Assembly (NCBI RefSeq): GCF_000721235.1
Contig: NZ_JOFH01000011.1
Coordinates: forward strand, 130,504-194,503
Length of the DNA: 64,000 nucleotides
DNA from: Streptomyces olivaceus
GTDB taxonomy: Bacteria; Actinomycetota; Actinomycetes; Streptomycetales; Streptomycetaceae
Direction: 5' to 3'
This document shows positions 24,999 to 33,720 of the stretch, piece after piece. The position numbers and the translations under genes were made by a program. Numbering within the stretch: position 1 is the first letter of the stretch; every line of letters begins with the position of its first letter. The notes under the pieces are model-generated. The model saw only the letters and a list, made by a program, of their open reading frames with translations. It searched no databases and had not been told where the DNA came from.

Positions 24999-26126
24999 TC
25001 AGCTCTTGGCTGCCGCGGCCTTGGACTTGGTGGCCTTGGCCGTCGCGGGGGCGGGCACCGCGGGGGCGGCGTCGGCCGGGGCGGCGGAGGCGGCCGCGTC
25101 CGCACCCGGCTCGGCGGCCGGCTCCTCGGGACGCACGCCGACGCCCAGCTTCTCCTTGATCTTCTTCTCGATCTCGTTGGCCAGGTCGGGGTTGTCCTTC
25201 AGGAAGTTGCGCGCGTTCTCCTTGCCCTGGCCGAGCTGGTCGCCCTCGTACGTGTACCAGGCGCCGGCCTTGCGGACGAAGCCGTGTTCCACACCCATGT
25301 CGATCAGACCGCCCTCGCGGCTGATGCCCTGGCCGTAGAGGATGTCGAACTCGGCCTGCTTGAAGGGCGGTGCGACCTTGTTCTTGACGACCTTGCAGCG
25401 GGTGCGGTTGCCGACCGCCTCCGTGCCGTCCTTCAGGGTCTCGATGCGGCGGATGTCGATGCGCACGGAGGCGTAGAACTTCAGCGCGCGGCCACCGGTC
25501 GTGGTCTCCGGGGAGCCGAACATCACGCCGATCTTCTCGCGGAGCTGGTTGATGAAGATCGCGGTGGTCTTGGACTGGTTGAGCGCGCTCGTGATCTTCC
25601 GCAGGGCCTGGCTCATCAGCCGGGCCTGCAGGCCGACGTGGCTGTCGCCCATCTCGCCCTCGATCTCCGCGCGCGGGACGAGCGCGGCGACGGAGTCGAT
25701 GACGATGAGGTCGAGGGCGCCGGAGCGGACCAGCATGTCCACGATCTCCAGGGCCTGCTCGCCGTTGTCCGGCTGGGAGAGGATCAGGTTGTCGATGTCG
25801 ACGCCGAGCTTCTTGGCGTACTCGGGGTCGAGGGCGTGCTCGGCGTCCACGAACGCGACCTGGCCGCCGGCCTTCTGCGCGTTCGCCACGGCGTGCAGGG
25901 TCAGGGTCGTCTTGCCCGAGGACTCGGGGCCGTAGACCTCCACGACCCGGCCGCGCGGGATGCCGCCGACGCCGAGGGCCACGTCGAGCGCGGTCGAACC
26001 GGTCGAGATGACCTCGATGGGCTCGTTCGGCCGCTCGCCCATGCGCATGACCGCGCCCTTGCCGAATTGCCGTTCAATCTGTGCGAGCGCGGCGTCCAGG
26101 GCCTTCTCGCGGTCGGTTCCTGCCAT
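24999..26126 (-). CDS. recA: Recombinase RecA
   Basis: 375 aa. Walker [11 protein letters not shown] near residue 68, [11 protein letters not shown], the MAW-type segment [12 protein letters not shown], and L2 region [21 protein letters not shown]. The C-terminal tail is Ala/Lys-rich ([12 protein letters not shown]). ATG at 26126, giving [20 protein letters not shown], the normal actinobacterial start, with GGTGG upstream. It drives homologous recombination and SOS induction. An SOS-box-like site and a TTGACA lie about 165-190 bp upstream, implying a long 5' leader. Confidence 0.99.
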   Translation of the reverse strand: MAGTDREKALDAALAQIERQFGKGAVMRMGERPNEPIEVISTGSTALDVALGVGGIPRGRVVEVYGPESSGKTTLTLHAVANAQKAGGQVAFVDAEHALDPEYAKKLGVDIDNLILSQPDNGEQALEIVDMLVRSGALDLIVIDSVAALVPRAEIEGEMGDSHVGLQARLMSQALRKITSALNQSKTTAIFINQLREKIGVMFGSPETTTGGRALKFYASVRIDIRRIETLKDGTEAVGNRTRCKVVKNKVAPPFKQAEFDILYGQGISREGGLIDMGVEHGFVRKAGAWYTYEGDQLGQGKENARNFLKDNPDLANEIEKKIKEKLGVGVRPEEPAAEPGADAAASAAPADAAPAVPAPATAKATKSKAAAAKS

Positions 26127-26215
26127 GGGTTCCACCCGGTTTGCTTGATTCGATCGCTTCACATCGAAGACGCTAATGCCTGCCACTGACAATGCGCCGT
26201 GACGCGTGCTCGGCC

Positions 26216-26242
26216 TGTGGACAACTACGCCACTTATCCACC
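26216..26242. promoter_or_regulatory. Pair of DnaA-box-like 9-mers in the recA leader
   Basis: Minus strand 26216-26224 reads TTGTCCACA (the Streptomyces consensus). Plus strand 26234-26242 reads TTATCCACC (one off the E. coli consensus). They face opposite ways, 9 bp apart, within the predicted recA 5' leader. Confidence 0.4.
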
Positions 26243-26290
26243 CATACCCCGTCGAAACGACCCGTCACGAGCCTTGCCGGAGCCTCCATG

Positions 26291-26317
26291 AGAATGGATG
26301 TTCGATTTTCGTGTCAA
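26291..26317 (-). promoter_or_regulatory. recA promoter with SOS (LexA) box
   Basis: The minus strand has TTGACA (26312-26317) followed by CGAACATCCATTCT (26291-26304), i.e. GAAC-N4-ATTC, one base from the actinobacterial LexA box GAAC-N4-GTTC. The box lies between -35 and -10 positions. I recall the same box described for Streptomyces recA. The -10 (around TTCTCA/TCTCAT) is poor. Confidence 0.65.
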
Positions 26318-26446
26318 GCGCACCACGCGGCACTTCCGAGCGTACGTCCACCGGATGCTCCGGCCGGCGACGGCGTTGCGGCCCCGGCCCCCGGATCGGT
26401 TCGGCACGGTGCCGGGGCCGTGTTCGGCGCGGTGCCAGAACCGAGT

Positions 26447-27448
26447 TCAGCGCGGCGGCAGGGCCGCCCACGCCGCGTCGTCCAGGGTGAGGAAGCGGCC
26501 GTTCTCCTCACGCGTGGGCATCACCGGTACGTCGTCCACCGTGCGCAGGGCCGCTCCGGCGGCGAGGTGGCCGAGGCGCAGCCTGGCACGCTCGTCGCGG
26601 CCGTCCAGGAATCCGGAGAGGTAGCCGGCCGCGAACGCGTCGCCCGCGCCTACCGGTTCGACCACCTTGGTCGGCAACGACGCCACGAAGGTCCGGGTGC
26701 CGCGCACGTACGCCGTCGCCCCGTACTCGGCGTCCTTGACCACCACGACCGGCGCCGGTGCGAGGAGCGCCGCAGCGTCGTCCGCGTGCTCCGTACCCCA
26801 CAGCGCCTCCGCCTCGTCCCGTCCGACGAACACCAGGTCGGCGGCGCGGGCCAGGGCCAGCAGCCGGTCGGCGGCCCGTGCGGGCCCGTCGCGCCACAGC
26901 GCCGGACGGTGGTTGACGTCGAAGGAGACGGCCGGTCCGGCGGCCCCGTCCTCCGCCCCCGGGTGCCGGTCGAGGAGGAGCGCGTCGAGCAGCAGCCCGC
27001 AGCTCTCGGAGAGCGCCGCGGTGATGCCGGAGAGGTGCACCAGCCGGGCCCGGCGCAGCAGGGGCAGGCGAGCCAGCTCCGGGCCCATGCCGGCGGCGGC
27101 CGACCCCCGGCGGTAGTAGTGGGTCCGGGTGCCCGCGCGGCCCGGGTCCTTGAAGTAGACCCCGGTCGGCCGGTCCGGATCGGTCCGCACGGCGTCCACG
27201 TCGACGCCGCGCGCGGCCAGTTCGGCTCGTATGCGACGGCCGAACGGGTCGTCGCCGAGACGGCTGAGCCAGGCGGCACGGTGGCCGAGTCCGGCCAGCG
27301 CGCAGGCGACGTTGGACTCGGCGCCGCCGGTCCCCAGCCGTACCGACTCCTGCTCGGCGAGCGGCCGGTCGTCCGACGGCCCGAGAACGGCCATCGTCTC
27401 GCCGACGCACACGACGTCGGCGGCGGGGGACGGAGGGGCGGAGGGCAT
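26447..27448 (-). CDS. PfkB-family sugar kinase, probable 2-keto-3-deoxygluconate kinase
   Basis: 333 aa ribokinase fold. N-terminal VVCVGETMAVLGP and GGAESNVACALAGLGH bind the sugar; C-terminal PVGAGDAFAAGYLSGFLDG carries the catalytic Asp. ATG at 27448 with AGGAG upstream. It is the last gene of the sugar-acid operon (92 bp after the dehydrogenase). As a mannonate-dehydratase-type gene makes 2-keto-3-deoxygluconate, KDG kinase (KdgK) is the natural assignment, giving KDPG. Specificity is inferred from context; the family also includes fructokinases and ribokinases. Confidence 0.85.
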   Translation of the reverse strand: MPSAPPSPAADVVCVGETMAVLGPSDDRPLAEQESVRLGTGGAESNVACALAGLGHRAAWLSRLGDDPFGRRIRAELAARGVDVDAVRTDPDRPTGVYFKDPGRAGTRTHYYRRGSAAAGMGPELARLPLLRRARLVHLSGITAALSESCGLLLDALLLDRHPGAEDGAAGPAVSFDVNHRPALWRDGPARAADRLLALARAADLVFVGRDEAEALWGTEHADDAAALLAPAPVVVVKDAEYGATAYVRGTRTFVASLPTKVVEPVGAGDAFAAGYLSGFLDGRDERARLRLGHLAAGAALRTVDDVPVMPTREENGRFLTLDDAAWAALPPR

Positions 27449-27540
27449 GGGGGGGGCTCCTGTCAGGAAGGGCGCGGACGCAACTCGGGCGCCTTACACG
27501 CCGACTGCGCGTCGGGCTGTTGGTCGGGCTGCTCGCCGGA

Positions 27541-28650
27541 TCACGCGCCTGCCGACTCGCCGGACGACTCACTGGACAGCCTCAGCAGCACCTTGCTGCT
27601 CCGGGCGGCCGGGTCCGCGGCGGTCGACAGCGCCTCCGCCGCCCGCTCCAGCGGGAAGCGGTGGGTGATCAGGGGCGTCACGTCGACGCCGTCGCGCAGC
27701 GCGAGCAGCGCGTCGTCGATCTCCTCCACGAAGCGGTACGACCCCGCCCAGGTGATCTCCCGGGTGACCAGGTCGCCGAGGACGGCGGAGACGGCGCTGC
27801 CGGGCAGGTTGCCGACCTGCACGAGGGTGCCGCCGCGTGCCGTGGCCCGCAGTACCGCACCGAGGGCCGCCGGGGCGCCGGAGGCCTCGAAGACCACCTC
27901 GACGTCCTCCGGCAGCGTCTCACCGCGCGCGAGGTCGCGGGTCTCGTCGGCGCCCATCGCGCGGGCGACGCCGAGCGCGTCCGCCGACAGGTCGGCTGCG
28001 ACCACGGTGTCCGCGCCGCGGTGCTTGGCTGCGGCCACCACCAGGGAGCCGATCGGCCCGGCGCCGTTGACCAGGACGGTCCGGCCGCGCAGCGACGGGG
28101 CCCGGCCGACGGCGTGCAGGGCCACTGCCAGCGGTTCGGCCAGTGCGCCCTGCTGCGTGTCCACCCCGGCCGGCAGCGGCCGTACCTGGTCGGCGTCGAC
28201 CGTGCGGTACTCGCTGAACCCGCCGTCGGTGTGCGGGGTGAAGGCCGCCGAACCGAAGTAGCGGACGTGCGGGTAGAGGTTGGTGCGGCCCGCGATCCGC
28301 CCGGGCAGTACGCCGTCGCCGACCGGCCGTGCGGGGTGGACGGTCACCGGCAGGCCCTCGTCGAGCCCGGTGACGCCGGGGCCGGTCGCGGCGATCCGGC
28401 CCGCCACCTCGTGCCCGAGGACCAGGGGGTGGGCGAGCGCGGCCGTCCCGGACGCGCCGTTCTTCCAGTAGGCGATGTCGGACCCGCAGATCCCGCCCCA
28501 CTCCAGGGCCAGCAGCACCTCGCCGGGGCCCGGCACCGGAAGCGGCCGTTCGTCCACGCGGACGTCGCCCGGACCGTGCACGACCACGGCGCGCATGGTG
28601 CGCTTCCGGGCGGCCCCGGACACTCCGCGTCCCTCGGTGGCGGTGGTCAT
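27541..28650 (-). CDS. MDR-family zinc-type dehydrogenase, L-idonate/L-gulonate 5-dehydrogenase-like
   Basis: 369 aa. The catalytic-zinc Cys is in WGGICGSDIAYWKNG, the next ligands in HPLVLGHEVAGRI, and the Rossmann motif in VLVNGAGPIGSLVVAAAKHRGAD. The segment that usually carries four structural-zinc cysteines reads HPARPVGDGVLPGRIAGRTN and has none. ATG at 28650 overlaps the transporter stop (ATGA). Members oxidise C5 of L-idonate or L-gulonate. With the mannitol/fructuronate dehydrogenase and mannonate dehydratase genes in the same operon, L-gulonate to fructuronate fits best (inference). Confidence 0.85.
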   Translation of the reverse strand: MTTATEGRGVSGAARKRTMRAVVVHGPGDVRVDERPLPVPGPGEVLLALEWGGICGSDIAYWKNGASGTAALAHPLVLGHEVAGRIAATGPGVTGLDEGLPVTVHPARPVGDGVLPGRIAGRTNLYPHVRYFGSAAFTPHTDGGFSEYRTVDADQVRPLPAGVDTQQGALAEPLAVALHAVGRAPSLRGRTVLVNGAGPIGSLVVAAAKHRGADTVVAADLSADALGVARAMGADETRDLARGETLPEDVEVVFEASGAPAALGAVLRATARGGTLVQVGNLPGSAVSAVLGDLVTREITWAGSYRFVEEIDDALLALRDGVDVTPLITHRFPLERAAEALSTAADPAARSSKVLLRLSSESSGESAGA

Positions 28651-30041
28651 ACGGCGTCCTCCAGGCGGACCAGGTCGCGTCCGCGGGTCTCGGGCGCGAG
28701 GTACGCGCCGACGAAAGTGATCAGTGAGTAGACGACGAGCATGGCCGCGATGGGCCACCAGCTCCCGGTGACGGCCGTGAGGGTGGCGGCGAGGACGGGT
28801 CCGATCGCGGTGGCGAGGATGCCGCCGATCTCCTTGGCGAGGGCGAGCTGGGTGAACCGGGTGCGGGCGCCGAAGAGCTCGGCCATCGTCACGCTCTCCA
28901 GCGAGAACAGTCCGAGCACACCGACGTTGAGACCGAGCACCATGCCGATCATCACGCCGGGTGTCGTGCCGGAGGTGATCAGCAGCATCACCGGGAAGGC
29001 GAGGACCATGGTCAGCGCCGAGACGACCAGGTAGAGCACGCGGCGGCCGACGCGGTCGCCGAGCAGCCCGACGAACGGCACGGTGGCGAAGCCCACCAGC
29101 GAGCCGTACACGATGGCGTCCGTGGGCACGGACCGGTCGACGGCGAGGTTGGTGGCGATGTAGCCGACCAGGAAGGTCTGGATCAGCCCGGAGTTGCCGG
29201 CCTGGCCGAAGCGGAGCGCCAGCGCGAGGAAGAACGCCCTGCCCTTGCGCTGCCGTACCCCGGCCGCCAGTACGCCGCCCTGCTGCTCACCGGCTTCGGC
29301 GATGGCCGACTCGACCTCGTCGCGGTCCAGCGCGACACCGTCCACGACATCGGCGCGCTCCTCGAAGACCGGGCTCTCCTTCAGCCCGCGGCGCAGCCAG
29401 ACGGCGAACAGCATCATGGCGAAGCTGAGCAGGAACGGCAGCCGCCAGCCCCAGGACAGGAGCTGGTCCTCGGTGAGCACGGCGAGCAGTACGGCCCACA
29501 GGCCGGAGGCGGCCAGGGTCCCGGAGTTGGTGCCGAGCGAGACCAGTGAGGAGACCAGGCCCCGGCGCTTGGCGGGGGCGTACTCGGCGAGCAGCACGGT
29601 CGCGCCGGCGATCTCGGCGCCCGCGCCGAATCCCTGGGCCAGCCTCAGTACGACCAGCAGGACCGGCGCCATGATGCCGATGGTGCCGTAGGTGGGCAGG
29701 ACGCCGATCAGGGTGGTCGAGGCGCCCATCAGCAGCACGGTGATGTAGAGGACCTTCTTGCGGCCGAGCCGGTCGCCCATGCGTCCGAAGTAGACCGCGC
29801 CGGCGAGCCGGGCGACGTAGCCGACACCGTAGGTGGCCATCGCGGCGATCAGCCCGATCGCGGGGCTGACGTCGGGGAAGAAGAGCTTGTTGAAGACGAT
29901 CGCGGCGGCCAGCGAGTAGAGCTGGAAGTCCATGAACTCCATGGCCGTGCCCAGCCAGCCCGAGACGGCGGCTCTGGCCAGGTCGCCCGTGGTGCGCTCC
30001 GCGGGGCGCGTCTGCTCCGCGGAGACGGCGCTGTCCTTCAT
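28647..30041 (-). CDS. MFS transporter, metabolite:H+ symporter type
   Basis: 464 aa, about twelve membrane helices. MHS/sugar-porter signatures are GRMGDRLGRKKVLYITVLLM, GAGAEIAGATVLLAEYAPAK with RRG, and GDRVGRRVLYLVVSAL. A central hydrophilic loop (residues about 225-265) is acidic. ATG at 30041 has GGAG 7 bases upstream; the in-frame extension to 30167 is Pro/Arg-rich and repetitive, and is rejected. The stop overlaps the dehydrogenase start. Likely imports the sugar acid degraded by this operon. Confidence 0.9.
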   Translation of the reverse strand: MKDSAVSAEQTRPAERTTGDLARAAVSGWLGTAMEFMDFQLYSLAAAIVFNKLFFPDVSPAIGLIAAMATYGVGYVARLAGAVYFGRMGDRLGRKKVLYITVLLMGASTTLIGVLPTYGTIGIMAPVLLVVLRLAQGFGAGAEIAGATVLLAEYAPAKRRGLVSSLVSLGTNSGTLAASGLWAVLLAVLTEDQLLSWGWRLPFLLSFAMMLFAVWLRRGLKESPVFEERADVVDGVALDRDEVESAIAEAGEQQGGVLAAGVRQRKGRAFFLALALRFGQAGNSGLIQTFLVGYIATNLAVDRSVPTDAIVYGSLVGFATVPFVGLLGDRVGRRVLYLVVSALTMVLAFPVMLLITSGTTPGVMIGMVLGLNVGVLGLFSLESVTMAELFGARTRFTQLALAKEIGGILATAIGPVLAATLTAVTGSWWPIAAMLVVYSLITFVGAYLAPETRGRDLVRLEDAV

Positions 30042-30184
30042 CGTGAACTCCGTTGTTCGGGGACGGGAACCGGGGGGAGGGAGGGATGTCTGTCGTACTG
30101 CGTGAACCGGCGGGCGGGACGTCGGTCGTAGCGCGCGAAACGGGTGGGCGGGACGCGTCTGCCGCACCGCGGGAGCGGACCGGG

Positions 30185-31642
30185 TCAGAGTTCGACGCGG
30201 CCCGCGCGCAGTGCCGGCAACCGCTCCGCGACGGCTCCGGTGAGGGCCGTGTCGTCGGCGAGGTCCGCCGCACCGACGGTGCGCAGCAGCGCGCCCACCG
30301 CCCCGGCGGGACCGCCCCCCGCGTCCCAGCAGGCGGCGAGGGCCTCGGTCGCGGGGTCCGGCCGGTCGGGGGCGCCGGGCCGGGTGCCGTGCGCCCAGGC
30401 GGCGAGGGCGAGGGTGAGGGCCGGGGAGTGAGCGCCGTTCGCGCGCAGCTCGCGCAGGGCGGGCAGCCAGCGTTCGGTGATCTTCAGGGAGGCGTCGGAG
30501 CCGATCTGCCGCAGCGTGTGCCGCATCGCGGGGTTGCGGAACCGGGCGACGAGGTCACCGGCGTACGCCTCGGGGTCGGGCCCTCCGGCCGGCAGGGTGG
30601 GCGCGACCTCCGCGCACAGCGCCCGGACGAGCCGTTCGCCCCAACCCGTCGCCATGGCGTCGGCGACGGTGGCACGGCCCGTGGCGAGACCCAGGTGGGC
30701 CAGGGCCGAGTGGGAGCCGTTGAGCAGCCGCAGCTTGGTGAGCTGGTGAGGGCCGACGTCCGGCACGAAGAGGGCGCCGTCCCGTTCCCAGGGCGGCCGG
30801 GCCGCGGCGAAGGTGTCCTCCAGGACCCAGCTCCGGTATGGCTCGCCCGCCACGGTCAGGGCGTCGTCGAGACCCAGCGCGGCGCGGACGGCCGCCCGGT
30901 CGTCGTCGCTCGTCGCGGGCACGATCCGGTCGACGACGGTCGACGGGAACGTCACCGCGCCGTCCAGCCGAGCGAGCACCGTCCCGCGGTCCGGCCAGGC
31001 CGAGGCGTGGACGAAGTCGCGTACGACGCGGGCCAGTACGGCGCCGTTGCCCGCCATGTTGTCGCAGGAGACGACGCTGAGGGGGGCCGCGCCGGACCGC
31101 ATCCGGGCGGCCAGGCCTGTGGCGAGCCGGCCCACCACGGTGGTGAGCGGCGCGCCGGGCGGAGCGGCCAGGTCGGCGGCGACGGGCGCCGAAGCCGTGT
31201 CCAGACCGCCCGTCGTGGCCGACCGGTGGTAGCCCTTCTCGGTCACCGTGAGGGTCACCACGCTCACCTCGGGATCGGTGAGCAGCGCGTCGACGGCTCC
31301 GGCGTCGGGGCCCATCGCCAGGGCGCCGACCACCGACCCGACGACCCGGCAGACGGGTCCGTCGGGACGGCGCTCGACGACCGAGTACAGGAAGTCCTGG
31401 TCCCGCAGGGCACGCGCGGTGGCGGCCGAGCGGGGCGCGACGGCGGTGATGCCCCAGGGTTCCCCGGAGACGGCGGCGGCGTTCTCCGTGTAGAGGGCCT
31501 GGTGCGCCCGGTGGAAGGCGCCGAGCCCGAAGTGCACCACGCGGGGGCGCAGTCCGGCCGGGTCGACGGCGGGGCCCGGACCGGGCGCCAGCCGCGACAG
31601 CGCCGTACGGCCCAGACGGGGAAGGGCGGATCCGGCGCTCAC
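30185..31642 (-). CDS. Mannitol dehydrogenase family (fructuronate reductase-type) oxidoreductase
   Basis: 485 aa polyol-specific long-chain dehydrogenase. N-terminal [20 protein letters not shown] (NAD binding) and the catalytic block [17 protein letters not shown] with the Lys and His of the family. Members include mannitol 2-dehydrogenase and UxuB-type D-fructuronate reductase. Since a mannonate-dehydratase-type gene overlaps its start (GTGA), mannonate:fructuronate interconversion is the likely reaction. GTG at 31642. A 143-bp gap with an imperfect repeat follows before the MFS gene. Confidence 0.88.
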   Translation of the reverse strand: MSAGSALPRLGRTALSRLAPGPGPAVDPAGLRPRVVHFGLGAFHRAHQALYTENAAAVSGEPWGITAVAPRSAATARALRDQDFLYSVVERRPDGPVCRVVGSVVGALAMGPDAGAVDALLTDPEVSVVTLTVTEKGYHRSATTGGLDTASAPVAADLAAPPGAPLTTVVGRLATGLAARMRSGAAPLSVVSCDNMAGNGAVLARVVRDFVHASAWPDRGTVLARLDGAVTFPSTVVDRIVPATSDDDRAAVRAALGLDDALTVAGEPYRSWVLEDTFAAARPPWERDGALFVPDVGPHQLTKLRLLNGSHSALAHLGLATGRATVADAMATGWGERLVRALCAEVAPTLPAGGPDPEAYAGDLVARFRNPAMRHTLRQIGSDASLKITERWLPALRELRANGAHSPALTLALAAWAHGTRPGAPDRPDPATEALAACWDAGGGPAGAVGALLRTVGAADLADDTALTGAVAERLPALRAGRVEL

Positions 31643-32847
31643 CAGTCGTGCACCGAACCGTCGAGACGGCGCGCCACGGGCAGGTAGCGCCGCTGGTACG
31701 GGAAGCGCTCGGCGGCCTTGTCGTCGTACTCAACGCCGAGTCCCGGCTCGTCGGAGGGGTTGAGGTACCCGTCGGCGAAGGTGACGCCGGAGCGGAACAC
31801 CTCGGAGGTCTCCTCGGCGTGCCCCATGTACTCCTGGATGCCGAAGTTCGGCACGGTGAGGTCGAGGTGCACGGCGGCGGCCATGCTGACGGGAGAGAGG
31901 TCGGTGGCGCCGTGCGAACCGGTGCGGACGTGGTACAGCGCCGCCAGGTCGAAGATCCGCCGCAGGTGGGTGATGCCGCCCGCGTGCGCGACGGTGGTGC
32001 GTACGTAGTCGATGAGCTGCCCGGTGATGAGGTGCTGCACGTCCCAGATCGAGTTCATCACCTCGCCGACCGCGATCGGTGTGGTGGTGTGTTCGCGGAT
32101 GAGCCGGTACGCCTCCTGGTTCTCCGCCGGGGTCGGGTCCTCCATCCAGAACAGCCGGGAGTCCTCGACGCTGCGGCCGAAGCGGGCGGCCTCCATCGGC
32201 GTCAGCCGGTGGTGCACGTCGTGCAGCAGGTGGAAGCCGAATCCGAACCGCTCCCGGACCGCCTCCAGGTAGCGCGGCGCGAAGTCCAGGTAGGCCCCGG
32301 TGTCCCAGGGCTGCTCCTCGGGCAGGTCGGTCGCGGCCGGCTCGTAGATCCTTCCCTTGCGCACCCCGTACGTGCCGCCGACGTCCGGGACCGCCGCCTG
32401 CGCGCGCACCGCGCGGTAGCCCAGTTCGAGGTGGCGTTCGACGTCGTCGAGGAGGGAGGGCACGTCGGTGCCGCTGGCGTGCGAGTAGACCAGTACGCCG
32501 TCGCGCGAGCGCCCGCCGAGGAGCTGGTACACGGGCAGGCCCGCGACCTTGCCCTTGATGTCCCACAGCGCCGTGTCGACGGCCGAGACCGCCGTCATCG
32601 TCACCGGACCGCGGCGCCAGTACGCACCCTTGTAGAGGTACTGCCACATGTCCTCGACACGGGCGGGGTCCCGGCCGACGAGCAGGGGCGCCACGTGGTC
32701 CCGCAGGTAACTGGCGACGGCCAGCTCCCGCCCGTTGAGCGTGGCGTCGCCGAGCCCGGTGACCCCGTCGGTGGTGGTGATGCGCAGCGTGACGAACGTG
32801 CGACCGGGGGAGGAGACGAGCACCTCGGCCCGCTCGATCTTGCTCAC
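31639..32847 (-). CDS. Enolase-superfamily sugar-acid dehydratase, D-mannonate dehydratase subgroup
   Basis: About 402 aa. Opening [20 protein letters not shown] and [20 protein letters not shown] are typical of ManD/RspA proteins. Metal-ligand regions are [26 protein letters not shown] and [11 protein letters not shown]; the catalytic His region reads [14 protein letters not shown]. The reaction is dehydration of D-mannonate (or D-gluconate) to 2-keto-3-deoxygluconate. GTG 32847 is chosen because GGAG stands 6 bases upstream and family members start here; ATG at 32859 is the alternative. First gene of a five-gene operon; the GntR operator lies about 26 bp upstream. Confidence 0.88.
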   Translation of the reverse strand: MSKIERAEVLVSSPGRTFVTLRITTTDGVTGLGDATLNGRELAVASYLRDHVAPLLVGRDPARVEDMWQYLYKGAYWRRGPVTMTAVSAVDTALWDIKGKVAGLPVYQLLGGRSRDGVLVYSHASGTDVPSLLDDVERHLELGYRAVRAQAAVPDVGGTYGVRKGRIYEPAATDLPEEQPWDTGAYLDFAPRYLEAVRERFGFGFHLLHDVHHRLTPMEAARFGRSVEDSRLFWMEDPTPAENQEAYRLIREHTTTPIAVGEVMNSIWDVQHLITGQLIDYVRTTVAHAGGITHLRRIFDLAALYHVRTGSHGATDLSPVSMAAAVHLDLTVPNFGIQEYMGHAEETSEVFRSGVTFADGYLNPSDEPGLGVEYDDKAAERFPYQRRYLPVARRLDGSVHDW

Positions 32848-32872
32848 TTGCGGCTCCATCCTGTCGTGCAGA

Positions 32873-32886
32873 GCTTGTATACAAGC
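32873..32886. promoter_or_regulatory. Perfect palindromic GntR operator
   Basis: GCTTGTATACAAGC, a 14-bp perfect palindrome. The core TTGTATACAA matches the T-G-T-A-T-A-C-A style half-sites of the FadR/FCD subfamily. It lies between the divergent dehydratase and gntR genes, so one site can control both. Confidence 0.75.
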
Positions 32887-32937
32887 ATCTGTCGCGCAGA
32901 GGGGCAAGACCTTTCGTCCGGTACGTAGGATGTGCGC

Positions 32938-33651
32938 ATGGCTCAATCGAACGGGCGGCGGACCAGTCGGCGCGACATCTACCTCAGGCTGCGCCAGCTG
33001 GTCCTGACCCTGGAACTCGCCCCGGGCGCCGCCCTGTCGGAGAACGAGTTGGCCGCCTCACTGGGCGTCAGCCGCACCCCCGTGCGGGAGAGCCTGATCC
33101 TCCTCGCGCAGGAGGGACTCGTGCAGGTCTTCCCGAAGATCGGATCGTTCGTCTCACGGGTGGACGCCGCCCAGGTCGCCGACGCCCAGTTCCTGCGCGA
33201 GGCGGTGGAACTCGCCTCCCTGGAGGACCTTCCCGAGCGGCTCGATCCCGAGATCGTCGAGGAGCTGCGGGACAACCTGGAGCGCCAGCGCCGCGCCGGC
33301 CCGGACCGCGAGGAGTTCTTCACCCTGGACGAGCTCTTCCACCGCGACCTGATGCGGCTGAGCGGTCACGGCAACTCCTGGGCCGCCGTCGCCGCCGCCA
33401 AGGGCCACCTCGACCGGGCCCGCCGCCTCGGCCTGCACGGACACGAGTCCCCGGCCGTCTTCGCCGACCAGCACCACGAGATCCTCGCCGCGATCACCGA
33501 CGGCGACACCCCGGGGGCCCGCGCCCGCATGCGGGACCACCTGCGCGCCGTCTTCAACGACATCGAGCGCATCCGCGCCCGGTCCCCCGAGCTCTTCGCC
33601 TCCGACCCGGCCACGGTGCCGGTACGGCGCAGCGTGGTGGTGTGGGAGTAG
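32938..33651 (+). CDS. GntR-family (FCD/FadR) transcriptional regulator
   Basis: 237 aa. Winged helix: [57 protein letters not shown]. The C-terminal FCD effector domain has metal-site histidines in [12 protein letters not shown] and [17 protein letters not shown] at 32938 with AGGA 7 bases upstream; an in-frame GTG six bases earlier is less likely. Divergent from the sugar-acid operon with a palindrome in the shared gap. Probably a repressor released by a pathway sugar acid. Confidence 0.93.
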   Translation: MAQSNGRRTSRRDIYLRLRQLVLTLELAPGAALSENELAASLGVSRTPVRESLILLAQEGLVQVFPKIGSFVSRVDAAQVADAQFLREAVELASLEDLPERLDPEIVEELRDNLERQRRAGPDREEFFTLDELFHRDLMRLSGHGNSWAAVAAAKGHLDRARRLGLHGHESPAVFADQHHEILAAITDGDTPGARARMRDHLRAVFNDIERIRARSPELFASDPATVPVRRSVVVWE

Positions 33652-33692
33652 CGCGGCGCGCCGTTCCCGCCGGGCGCGGCGGCGCGGGGTGC

Positions 33693-33719
33693 GGACCGTG
33701 TCCCGTACTGGGACGGTCC
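33693..33719. terminator. Convergent terminator between gntR and the AI-2E transporter gene
   Basis: GGACCG / CGGTCC outer stem plus TCCC / GGGA inner stem, separated by a 2-nt bulge, loop GTACT. Sits in the 69-bp convergent gap. Confidence 0.55.
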
Positions 33720-33720
33720 C

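Larger units (their letters stand above)
26127..26446. other. recA upstream region (320 bp)
   Basis: Gene-free. Holds the recA promoter/SOS box (26291-26317), two DnaA-box-like 9-mers (26216-26224, 26234-26242), and a GC-rich stretch from 26320 to 26446 downstream of the PfkB kinase stop. The segment 26140-26320 is clearly lower in GC than the surroundings. Confidence 0.6.

Noticed and set aside
26216..26242. DnaA-box pair considered as a replication origin
   Set aside because: Only two sites, no dnaA/dnaN neighbourhood and no cluster of the many boxes typical of Streptomyces oriC.
30090..30153. Imperfect 30-bp direct repeat (GTCGTA...GGGCGGGAC) upstream of the MFS gene
   Set aside because: Only two diverged copies, no palindrome, and no consistent position relative to a promoter; left as background.
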